Origin: Leuconostoc mesenteroides subsp. mesenteroides ATCC 8293
GTDB lineage: Bacteria > Bacillota > Bacilli > Lactobacillales > Lactobacillaceae
Direction: 5' to 3'
Length of the DNA: 64,000 bases
Assembly (NCBI RefSeq): GCF_000014445.1
Contig: NC_008531.1
Location: 27,501 to 91,500, forward strand
Of the stretch, positions 42,518-49,637 are shown in pieces (the first letter of the stretch is position 1; the number at the start of each line of letters is the position of its first letter). The notes beneath the pieces are model-generated. The model had not been told where the DNA came from, made no database searches, and was given only the letters and a program-made list of their open reading frames with translations. Both the position numbers and the translations under genes were made by a program.

Positions 42518-42563
42518 CCACAATTGAAAAACACAGCAAGGGGGCTGTGTTTTTCAATTGTGG
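42518..42563. repeat. Perfect 20-bp inverted repeat
   Basis: CCACAATTGAAAAACACAGC and its exact complement flank a six-base loop (AAGGGG). There is no clean T run, so it is not a standard terminator. It may end the orphan transcript, or be a remnant of a small mobile repeat. Confidence 0.6.
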
Positions 42564-42663
42564 TGGTCTGTGATGATGAAGAACAATTGATATTGGCGCT
42601 CATCATGTCACGCTTGTGCTCGTGTCCTATTCCTTCAACCATGGGTATGGGATGGGAATCAAA

Positions 42664-42708
42664 AAAAAAACGTACCACCTTTTTTACTCAAGGGTGATAC
42701 GTTTTTTT
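42664..42708. terminator. Terminator of exporter operon
   Basis: ACGTACCACC and GGGTGATACGT pair with A and T runs outside. It follows the accessory protein gene on the minus strand and can act in both directions. Confidence 0.8.
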
Positions 42709-42720
42709 AGGTTGTGCACG

Positions 42721-44070
42721 CTATTGATGAATCAACGTGTTTTTAATGTGCGAAATCCAAGTGCTTTTCCCCGTGATGATACTAACTGTTCCAGTTTGTC
42801 CATAATGAATATTTTGATAGTCTTTTGGACGTAAGTTTAATATTGCACTGACCTGATAAAAATTACCGTCTTTTGTTGTAATAGGATTAGCAGGAATACT
42901 TGCAATATTGCCTGGTATCACCATGTGTTTGCTATTTTTTTCTGTTAAATGATAACGTATTGATTGATTCTCCACTATCTCTGAAATTTCATTTGCAGAG
43001 ATATAAAAACTAACTTTTAAGTCAGGAGTTTTTTTGAGATTTGGATATATTTGTGCAACATTAGTTCCTTGAGGAATGCTAGTTAATTTTGTTTTGTTGA
43101 TTAATAAATTGACCGTGCCGGATTCAGTAGCGATGATAGTATTTTTGCCACTTGTTTCTGTTGCAGCGTGTTGTATTTTGGTCTGTTCAATTTCTTGATT
43201 AAGCGTTTCTAATTCTTTCGTAATAGAGGATAGTTGTTGTGATTTTAGTTCGTTGAGCTTGTTTGTGAGCGCATCTTCTGCTAAATTTGTGGAAGAAAAA
43301 CCGGCATATTGTGTCTTATAGCTAGTTAACGCGTCATTTATTGAATCAATTTGTTGTTGAATACTAGTTACAGTTTCTTTTTTTAGTTTATCTACCTGTG
43401 AAATGGGCAACTCTTTTGTTTGATGTTGGTAGTCTAAGAAGGTGCTGTAGTAGGCATTTTTAGGTGATAAGCTTGTGTTTTTTATTATGGCATTAATCAG
43501 GTCTTGATACTGGCTAAGCTCTGAATTCTTCTTATTTATAGCTTCTGATATAATTATTTTTTGCTGTTTGACGCGATCTTGGTCATTGACTTGTTGCTGA
43601 TGGTCTGTAGACAGACTGCGACGTTGAGAAAGATAACTTTGGTATGAAGTGGAACAACCAAAGTTATCGTCATCAGTAAATAAATTTTGATTCTGTTTTA
43701 TGCTGTCTTTATAGATTATTAGTGCTTGTACATGTTCTTGCAGATTTTTAAGTGATGATTTTTGTAACTGTAAATTGGTATCTGATTCAGTATTTTGATA
43801 CTGAATCAGAATATCTCCAGCAGTTATTTCCTTTTTTGTAAGTAATTCATTTTTAATGATGGGATTATTACTTGTTGATTGTATCGTTCTAAGTATTTTG
43901 ATTGGTTCTATCTCTCCAGTGCTTTTAATAACAGTTTCTTTATGAGTAAGGCAAGCAAGCAAAATAAGCAAGACCAAAAGACTAAGTGTTGGAAAAATGA
44001 TGAGTGTTGTGAAATTTTGATATCTTTTAGTATAAAATTCTGAGCTTTCTAAAAGCCTCTCGTTGAACAT
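42721..44070 (-). CDS. Bacteriocin exporter accessory protein, HlyD/ComB/LcnD type
   Basis: This protein of about 449 residues has one N-terminal membrane segment (TLIIFPTLSLLVLLILLACL, about 21-40), a long coiled-coil centre rich in Gln, Lys and Ser (about 90-300) and a C-terminal beta-barrel/lipoyl-like part (SGTVNLLINKTKL). This is the membrane fusion partner of C39 peptide exporters. I prefer the Met at 44070, since GGGAGGT lies six bases upstream. It follows the exporter by 17 bases. Confidence 0.9.
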   Translation of the reverse strand: MFNERLLESSEFYTKRYQNFTTLIIFPTLSLLVLLILLACLTHKETVIKSTGEIEPIKILRTIQSTSNNPIIKNELLTKKEITAGDILIQYQNTESDTNLQLQKSSLKNLQEHVQALIIYKDSIKQNQNLFTDDDNFGCSTSYQSYLSQRRSLSTDHQQQVNDQDRVKQQKIIISEAINKKNSELSQYQDLINAIIKNTSLSPKNAYYSTFLDYQHQTKELPISQVDKLKKETVTSIQQQIDSINDALTSYKTQYAGFSSTNLAEDALTNKLNELKSQQLSSITKELETLNQEIEQTKIQHAATETSGKNTIIATESGTVNLLINKTKLTSIPQGTNVAQIYPNLKKTPDLKVSFYISANEISEIVENQSIRYHLTEKNSKHMVIPGNIASIPANPITTKDGNFYQVSAILNLRPKDYQNIHYGQTGTVSIITGKSTWISHIKNTLIHQ

Positions 44071-44087
44071 AGTTGTACCTCCCATTA

Positions 44088-46235
44088 TTAATGCTTTACA
44101 AGATGATAGTATTTTGATTTTTTATGTATAAGTTCAGCATGGCTACCATCTTCACTGATGATCCCTTTTTCAAGCAGAATAACGCGTTGGACTTTTTCAG
44201 CAATAGTCAGGCGATGTGCAATAAAAATGATTGTTTTATTTTTAAGCGATAATAAATTATCAATAATCTTTTTTTCAGTTGCGACATCAAGATTACTGGT
44301 TGATTCATCCAAAATAAGTATTTGAGAATTACTAAGGAGGGCTCTAGCTAAAGCGATACGCTGCTTTTGGCCTCCAGACATGCCGCCTTCCTCTGAAATT
44401 TCGGTTTGATAACTTTGTGGCATATTTTCGATGTCATCTTTAATGTCAGCAAGCTCAACAGCATGTAGGATGTCTTCTTGTGTTGTGTTTTCACGAGCAC
44501 CTAGTGTTAAATTATCTAATATGCTTCCAGTAAATATGTATGGGTTTTGTGGTAGATAAAGAATATGTTGCCTTAAATTTTGTCGTTGAACGTGTTTAAT
44601 GTTTTGTTCACCAATAAAAATGTTGCCAGCACTAGGAGATATAAAATGAACAAGTAGTTTGGCTAATGTTGACTTACCGGAACCGCTAACACCGACCAGA
44701 GCAATTTTTTCACCAAAGGGGATCTTAATTGAAAAGTGGTGTAATATGTTCTTTTGATAACCATATTGATAGCTGACGTCGTCAACTGTAATGTTATGAG
44801 GGTTGTTATGATGAAGCTCTTGTGATTCTGATTTTTTAAACTCTGATTTTACAAGATAGACTTCGTTTAATCGTCGGTTAGCAACCGTTGCCGTTTGTAA
44901 TTTCGCCTGCAAGTTAATAATATTTTGGAAAGGTTCAGTAAAGTAGCCTAGTAATGCATTATAGGTAACTAACTGACCGACACTAATTTGATTACTAATC
45001 ACTAGCTTGGCACCCAACCATAAAACGAGCACATTGATAATGAGTTGAGTTGCTTGTTTAATACTATTTTGAATGGCTTCGCTTTTTTGATGGGCAAAGG
45101 ATTTTTTTAAATAATCGATAAATTCACGATCAATTTTTTGGTAGCTCGTCTTCTCGCTTGTCAAAGATTTTATGGTTTCAATACCATTGATGTCTTCAAT
45201 AATAGATGAGCTCAGCGTTGCATTACTTGCCATCTGTTCTTGATTCAATCGTTCAAATGGCTTCATGAAACAATAGACAATCAAGAAGTAGATAGGAAAA
45301 GAGATTAGAGATAGCAGAAAAAGTTTTGTATTTTGAATTGCTAAGACGCTGCCAACAATTATCGTGATACCTAAATCTAAAAAAAGTGAGAGAATTGTAT
45401 TTGCCATGGCATCAATAATGGTGTTGGCGTCATTAAAACGCGTGACAATTTCACCTGTTCGACGTGTGGCAAAGAAATTAACAGGTAATTCGAACAAGTG
45501 CCGTATGTATGATAGTATGACTTCAATCGATAATCGTTGTCCCATAATAGTTAACAGATAGGTGCGAGCAAAACTAAGTAGCTGTTGTAACACATAGGTG
45601 GCAATGAGTCCTAATGAAACAACGGTTAATGTGTTAGACATAGCACTAGGAATATAAGTATCAATCACTAGTTGCATATAATAAGAGCCAGCGATACTAA
45701 TTAAAGTGACTAGCAAAGAAGCGACGACAATATTAGCAATTAATCCTTTTTGTCGACTAATAATTGGCAGAAAGGATAGGATACTGTTTTTATTTTCTTT
45801 AAAAGGTTTATATCTGGGTGAAGGCGACATGAACAATGCTACACCAGTCCACTCTTTAGAGAATTCTTGTAACGTCATTGCGGTTTTAGCAACTGTTGGA
45901 TCTGGATCTGCAATGATAACTTTGTTTTTAGTGAATCCGTACACTACATAATAATGCAAATATTGACCTTTTTTCTCAACATGAGCGATGAACGGCAGAG
46001 GCAAATCTTTCATGTTAAATAAGGTAAGGTCAGCTTGAATAGGACGGACATCCATATTGAATGATTCAGCGGCCTTCACTAAGCCTAGCGCCGTTGTACC
46101 CGATAGGGATGTTTGACAGCGTTCACGAATGTTAGCTAATGAAACATCTGAGCCGTGTCGCTTTAAAATCATAGCTAGTGCTGCTACGCCACAATCTTTT
46201 TCTTCAAGTTGTGATATATAATGAAACTTTCTCAT
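44088..46235 (-). CDS. C39-peptidase ABC exporter for GG-leader peptides
   Basis: This 715-residue protein combines an N-terminal C39 cysteine peptidase (Cys15 in EEKDCGVAAL, His near 93 in HYYVVYG, Asp near 109 in ADPDP), six membrane segments and a C-terminal ATPase (Walker A GVSGSGKST, signature MSGGQKQR, Walker B ILILDEST). It cuts leaders after Gly-Gly and exports the mature peptides. It has an AGGAG site and is divergent from the peptide array. It is the only such exporter in the window, so it probably serves loci A and B and the inducer. Confidence 0.95.
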   Translation of the reverse strand: MRKFHYISQLEEKDCGVAALAMILKRHGSDVSLANIRERCQTSLSGTTALGLVKAAESFNMDVRPIQADLTLFNMKDLPLPFIAHVEKKGQYLHYYVVYGFTKNKVIIADPDPTVAKTAMTLQEFSKEWTGVALFMSPSPRYKPFKENKNSILSFLPIISRQKGLIANIVVASLLVTLISIAGSYYMQLVIDTYIPSAMSNTLTVVSLGLIATYVLQQLLSFARTYLLTIMGQRLSIEVILSYIRHLFELPVNFFATRRTGEIVTRFNDANTIIDAMANTILSLFLDLGITIIVGSVLAIQNTKLFLLSLISFPIYFLIVYCFMKPFERLNQEQMASNATLSSSIIEDINGIETIKSLTSEKTSYQKIDREFIDYLKKSFAHQKSEAIQNSIKQATQLIINVLVLWLGAKLVISNQISVGQLVTYNALLGYFTEPFQNIINLQAKLQTATVANRRLNEVYLVKSEFKKSESQELHHNNPHNITVDDVSYQYGYQKNILHHFSIKIPFGEKIALVGVSGSGKSTLAKLLVHFISPSAGNIFIGEQNIKHVQRQNLRQHILYLPQNPYIFTGSILDNLTLGARENTTQEDILHAVELADIKDDIENMPQSYQTEISEEGGMSGGQKQRIALARALLSNSQILILDESTSNLDVATEKKIIDNLLSLKNKTIIFIAHRLTIAEKVQRVILLEKGIISEDGSHAELIHKKSKYYHLVKH

Positions 46236-46346
46236 GCTTATGCGCTCCTATAAAATAGCTTTAAAAGTTTATTTTATAGTGAGAATGGCATTTTGTTATT
46301 AATTGATCATAATTGGTTGTTATTTTGTGTTGAATGGTGGACTTTT

Positions 46347-46420
46347 AACCATTCAACATTTCAACATGACCGTTCGTTCCATTTATCTATAAAAACACAG
46401 CAAGTTAGTGTATATTTAAT
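46347..46420 (+). promoter_or_regulatory. LytTR-type direct repeats and promoter of peptide array
   Basis: AACCATTCA (46347) and GACCGTTCG (46368) are spaced 21 bp, followed by TAGTGTATATTTAAT with a possible -10. This matches the repeats at 41961 and 51019. Confidence 0.65.
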
Positions 46421-46465
46421 TCTATCGTTGCGCAGCGGTTAAATACCAAAATAATAGGGGGAAGT

Positions 46466-46642
46466 ATGATCAACAGTACAGCGGTTAAGGAATTAAATGA
46501 CATGGAATTAGAAAGCATTAATGGTGGTTGGTCACCACAAGGTTTTGCTATTTCCTTTGTACTTGGAGGGGCAGTGGGTGTTGGTGCCTATTCAATATAT
46601 CAATTCGGTATGGACCAAGGATATCGAAATAATAAAAAATAG
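46466..46642 (+). CDS. GG-leader bacteriocin-like peptide B1
   Basis: A 58-residue precursor with a 21-residue leader (ending LNDMELESINGG) and a predicted 37-residue mature part starting WSPQGFAISFVLGGAVGVG, with a GxxxG motif, and ending NNKK. Class IIb type. First gene behind the LytTR-type promoter, with site AGGGGGAAG. The likely partner is B2 directly downstream. Confidence 0.88.
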   Translation: MINSTAVKELNDMELESINGGWSPQGFAISFVLGGAVGVGAYSIYQFGMDQGYRNNKK

Positions 46643-46672
46643 GATTATATTTATTAAGGAGGGTAATTACGT

Positions 46673-46834
46673 ATGGCATTATTTAAAGAATTAAGCAACA
46701 AGGAATTGGTAAATGTAAATGGGGGAGTAGTCCCAGTAGCTGTAGTTTTGGGTGTGCCAACATTAGCACTTGGAATATACCAGGCTGGATATGCGGCAGG
46801 AAAAGACAGAGCTCAAGCTGGCTTACGTCGATGA
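46673..46834 (+). CDS. GG-leader bacteriocin-like peptide B2
   Basis: A 53-residue precursor with an 18-residue leader (MALFKELSNKELVNVNGG) and a 35-residue mature part starting VVPVAVVLGVPTLALG, containing GYAAG (GxxxG) and a basic end (GLRR). The AAGGAGGG site is optimal. It overlaps the immunity-like gene by four bases. B1 and B2 probably form a two-peptide bacteriocin. Confidence 0.88.
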   Translation: MALFKELSNKELVNVNGGVVPVAVVLGVPTLALGIYQAGYAAGKDRAQAGLRR

Positions 46835-47136
46835 AATATCTACTGTTGCTTTTACAGTGTCTAATATTTATCGCTTTATGTTTATTGGTAATATTAATAG
46901 GGTTAAGTGATCAACATCGTTTTGGAGCTTTATCATATCATGCTATGAATAATATGTTTGTTTTGTTGATGCTTCTCCAGTTTGTGTTATTTTTAATACC
47001 CAATAAATTATTAGGTGCATTCGAAAACAGTTTGTCCGGATATTTGAGAAAAAAATCATTATGGAAAATTGTTGTATGGACAGGAATAAGTGGTGGCATA
47101 TTGTCGTTGAAGGAAATAGTTTGTAACAAATTTTAA
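46831..47136 (+). CDS. Membrane protein, probable B1/B2 immunity
   Basis: A 101-residue protein with three membrane segments (residues about 3-24, 42-58 and 82-97) and basic loops. It is coupled to B2 by ATGA, the usual place of an immunity gene behind a two-peptide pair. No known family is recognised. Confidence 0.72.
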   Translation: MKYLLLLLQCLIFIALCLLVILIGLSDQHRFGALSYHAMNNMFVLLMLLQFVLFLIPNKLLGAFENSLSGYLRKKSLWKIVVWTGISGGILSLKEIVCNKF

Positions 47137-47142
47137 ATTTAT

Positions 47143-47262
47143 GGTAGATTGTAAAATTAAACCGAACAATTGTACGTTAACACCAAATATTGAGGTCGTT
47201 CTCAATCACCACGAAAGGTCCTTTAGCAATTCTTCGTGTTCTATTAATTCTTGCAATCTACC
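47143..47262 (+). ncRNA. Structured intergenic RNA, branched
   Basis: GGTAGATTG and CAATCTACC, continued by AATTAA and TTAATT, close a stem of 15 bp. Inside are two hairpins: ATTGAG/CTCAAT (loop GTCGTT) and CACGAA/TTCGTG. The result is a three-way junction in the peptide operon between B2 immunity and B3, whose ribosome site follows. It may set expression ratios, process the mRNA or be a small repeat. Confidence 0.45.
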
Positions 47263-47292
47263 GTGTTTATAAGTAGGAGGGAGAAGATTGGT

Positions 47293-47430
47293 ATGAGTTT
47301 GAAAAATAATATTGTTGGATTTAATAAGTTAGATAGTGAAGAGCTTAAAAATATTAATGGTGGGTGTTATCCGTTGGTAATTATTGGTGCACTGGCTGGA
47401 ATTGCTATTAGAAATAGAATCAAAAAATAG
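47293..47430 (+). CDS. GG-leader peptide B3, short with Cys at +1
   Basis: A 45-residue precursor with a 24-residue leader (ending LDSEELKNINGG) and a predicted mature part of only 21 residues, starting CYPLVIIGALAG and ending with a basic tail (RNRIKK). Cys directly after the Gly-Gly is unusual and is the only Cys. The AGGAGGGA site is strong. Mature size is closer to pheromones than to classical bacteriocins. Confidence 0.78.
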   Translation: MSLKNNIVGFNKLDSEELKNINGGCYPLVIIGALAGIAIRNRIKK

Positions 47431-47444
47431 AAAAGGATAAAATT

Positions 47445-47624
47445 ATGCATAAAAATGACCTAATTAATTTTTCTAATTTTAGTCAACTTGATGAATATCA
47501 ATTGGCTAGTGTCGATGGTGGATTTATTCCGGTTGCCGTTTGGGCATTGTGGGCTGGTGCGGGTGCTGCAGGGTTCAGTGGGGGAATCGCAGTTGGATTG
47601 AATAGAGTCAATAGAAATAACTAG
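47445..47624 (+). CDS. GG-leader bacteriocin-like peptide B4
   Basis: A 59-residue precursor with a 26-residue leader (ending LDEYQLASVDGG) and a 33-residue mature part starting FIPVAVWALWAGAGAAG and ending NRVNRNN. It is rich in small residues with GxxxG motifs. AAAAGGA site. It lies 14 bases after B3, so B3 and B4 may be partners. Confidence 0.85.
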   Translation: MHKNDLINFSNFSQLDEYQLASVDGGFIPVAVWALWAGAGAAGFSGGIAVGLNRVNRNN

Positions 47625-47652
47625 AACAAATGTTTGAAGGGTGGTTGTGACA

Positions 47653-47766
47653 ATGCTTAAAGAATTATATGAGTATAGATATTGGATATTGTTTTTGGTT
47701 GTGGGATGTATTGGATTTTTTTGTGGAATTGCAGTAGGTCTTCAACACGTTAATTCTATAGTTTAA
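47653..47766 (+). CDS. 37-residue single-membrane peptide
   Basis: A small protein without GG leader: a charged start (MLKELYEYRY) then one membrane segment (WILFLVVGCIGFFCGIAVGL). Note that its end resembles the mature B4 segment GIAVGLN. It may be an immunity peptide for B3/B4. Site GAAGGGTGG. Confidence 0.6.
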   Translation: MLKELYEYRYWILFLVVGCIGFFCGIAVGLQHVNSIV

Positions 47767-47785
47767 TGATCGAAAGGGTTTTAAT

Positions 47786-47962
47786 ATGACTGAATTAAAT
47801 AAAAAATTGCAAAATAGTTTACACGGTTATGATATTTTGGATGCACAACAATTGTCAGAAGTGGATGGTGGTATTGCGCCACTTTTGATAGCCGGTGGAA
47901 TTGTTTTGGCTGGCGGTGGAGGTTTTGCTGCAGGATATGGTTTATCTAGATGGTTAGGCTGA
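47786..47962 (+). CDS. GG-leader bacteriocin-like peptide B5
   Basis: A 58-residue precursor with a long 29-residue leader (ending LDAQQLSEVDGG) and a 29-residue mature part, very glycine-rich: IAPLLIAGGIVLAGGGG and ending SRWLG. GAAAGGG site. The start of the mature part matches the degenerate peptide at 48247 (IAPLIVAG). Confidence 0.85.
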   Translation: MTELNKKLQNSLHGYDILDAQQLSEVDGGIAPLLIAGGIVLAGGGGFAAGYGLSRWLG

Positions 47963-47989
47963 TTTAAGAAATTTTAAATTAGCCTAACG
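47953..47989 (+). terminator. Hairpin over the B5 stop codon
   Basis: GTTAGGCTGATTTAA and TTTAAATTAGCCTAAC pair across GAAAT; the stop codon is in the left arm. There is no T run, so it may protect the 3' end or slow transcription. Confidence 0.45.
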
Positions 47990-48031
47990 AACTACTCTTA
48001 TACAAAAAACGAACTACTCTTATACAAAAAA
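47988..48031 (+). repeat. Tandem 22-bp direct repeat
   Basis: Two exact copies of a 22-base unit beginning CGAACTACTCTTATAC lie side by side after peptide B5, and the start of a third (CGGACTA) follows. Confidence 0.75.
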
Positions 48032-48246
48032 CGGACTAGTTTTATTCAGTGCGAAAATAGTATGGGAGTATTTTTTTATGTTAATTCGTTATTAACAAGA
48101 TTTTAAGAGCTTTTGCAAAAAGCACTGTTGCACGTTTTAAAACATATATTCTCTTTTAGAATATTATAGTTATAGGGACAAGGTACTTTCTTATTGTGGG
48201 AATTAGCCAGATAAAGTGCAATTTAAGATGATTTAAATTTACCTGA

Positions 48247-48417
48247 GTGCCTATTTTATTAAGTAATTTTAAAAAGTTGAATTCTGAAGAATTACTAGAG
48301 TCAGAAGGAATAGCTCCTCTGATTGTGGCTGGTTTATGGATCGCTGGAGCAGTTGGTGGCGCCTTTGTGTGGGGATATGATAAAGGATATCAATTTGGGA
48401 AGGATTTGGCTAAATAA
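48247..48417 (+). pseudogene. Degenerate GG-leader peptide B6
   Basis: A 56-codon frame from a GTG with no ribosome site. It reads KKLNSEELLESEG-IAPLIVAGLWIAGAVGG. The leader ends in a single Gly, one residue short, compared with VDGG-IAPLLIAGG of B5. The mature part (35 residues, ending GYQFGKDLAK with GxxxG motifs) is intact. Loss of one Gly codon and of the start region suggests decay; the C39 peptidase probably cannot cut it. Confidence 0.6.
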
Positions 48418-48422
48418 TAATC

Positions 48423-48635
48423 ATGACAGATGATACGAACGCTGCAATAGCATTAGGAGCATTTATATTATACTTTGTCATTGCAGCACTACGTTTTTTT
48501 ACAGATGTAGGTATCTTAAATATTATTTCTGCAAGAGACTTAGAGCAAGCATCTCATTTTTTGCTAATAATAACTTTTGTTAATTTGATTGTATGGCCAT
48601 TAAAAAAAGACAGTAAATTTTCTCTTCTTCGGTAA
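48423..48635 (+). CDS. Small membrane protein, probable immunity
   Basis: A 70-residue protein with two membrane segments (residues about 8-24 and 45-60) separated by a charged loop. It directly follows the degenerate peptide, as an immunity gene would. It may persist because it still protects. No recognised family. Confidence 0.55.
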   Translation: MTDDTNAAIALGAFILYFVIAALRFFTDVGILNIISARDLEQASHFLLIITFVNLIVWPLKKDSKFSLLR

Positions 48636-48860
48636 ATAGTATTATATAGTTGTCTTTTATTACATAAAATACTATTTTATATAATTCAATTGTAAAAAAA
48701 CAATCACATTACTTATTCAAATTAGACAGATGGCAAGAAAGTATATGGTTACTATAGGGGAAAACATATCAAAAGTTCTCAGGTTACTGCATTATTGTTA
48801 GTGATGTACTGTTGGGAAACTATTAATTCTAGCTATTGCAGATCATACACAAAAAAATAA

Positions 48861-48904
48861 AAAAGTCGGGTTCACTGAGATGGTAACAGTGAACCCGACT
48901 TTTT
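48861..48904. terminator. Bidirectional terminator
   Basis: AAAAGTCGGGTTCACTG and CAGTGAACCCGACTTTT pair between the peptide array and the convergent kinase operon. Confidence 0.9.
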
Positions 48905-48906
48905 AG

Positions 48907-49632
48907 TCACAGGAGGTTTCTTAATGCTTTTATTTTTCTTCGGGAAATTAGACAAGTCAGTTGATTATGAAGGATAATTTCATTATTGACTTTATCAATT
49001 TGTTCAATTTTATTAATATTTACAAGATAGGAACGATGGCTACGGAATAATCGATCATCCATCGCTTCGATATCTTGTAATCGACCTGTGAACTGGATAC
49101 GTTTATTTTTACTCACTAAAGCGATTTGTCGTGTACCAGATATTGTTTCAAAGAATAGAATATCATTGAAGGGTATCTGAAAATGGCATTGTGAGGTATT
49201 GTAGTGAAATAAGTCTAGAGGCTTATCTTGATGCTTTTTTTCTACAAGATGAGTTAAGCATTCTTTTAATTGCTGCTTAAAATCACTTGATGATTGCGTT
49301 TTATCTATAAAGTCCAGTGCAGAAATATGATATTGGAAAGTAAGTGGCAAGAATTCAGAATGAGTCGTGACAAAAATAATAGCAGCATATGGATCATGTT
49401 TTCTAATTTCTTTAGCGACCTGAAACCCTTTTTTATCCGATCCTTTGATTTCAATATCGAGAAAGTATATGTGATGCGTTCCATTACTAAGTAAGTGCTG
49501 TGATAATTGTTCTGGCTTTGAGTAAGTGTTAATCTGTTGGCATGACCAATTGTTTTCCTGGACTAATTCGTTTAAGTAGCGTCGCAATTTTTGTTGCTGT
49601 ATGATATCATCTTCTAAAATGTTGATGTGCAT
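48907..49632 (-). CDS. LytTR response regulator (AgrA/PlnC type)
   Basis: This 241-residue protein has a receiver domain (acidic ED at 7-9, phospho-acceptor Asp in FLDIEIKGSD near 57, Lys near 108) and a C-terminal LytTR DNA-binding domain (FFETISGTRQIALV, then FRSHRSYLVNINKI). Such regulators bind two direct repeats on one face of DNA, 21-22 bp apart, as found at 41961, 46347 and 51019. It is five bases downstream of the kinase. Confidence 0.94.
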   Translation of the reverse strand: MHINILEDDIIQQQKLRRYLNELVQENNWSCQQINTYSKPEQLSQHLLSNGTHHIYFLDIEIKGSDKKGFQVAKEIRKHDPYAAIIFVTTHSEFLPLTFQYHISALDFIDKTQSSSDFKQQLKECLTHLVEKKHQDKPLDLFHYNTSQCHFQIPFNDILFFETISGTRQIALVSKNKRIQFTGRLQDIEAMDDRLFRSHRSYLVNINKIEQIDKVNNEIILHNQLTCLISRRKIKALRNLL

Positions 49633-49637
49633 AAAAT

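Noticed and set aside
42466-42678. Minus-strand ORF of 70 residues
   Set aside because: It reads through the perfect 20-bp hairpin, has no ribosome site and no plausible composition.
47143-47262. MITE with terminal inverted repeats
   Set aside because: No target site duplication flanks it and no second copy is seen in the window; a structured RNA is the simpler call, though not excluded.
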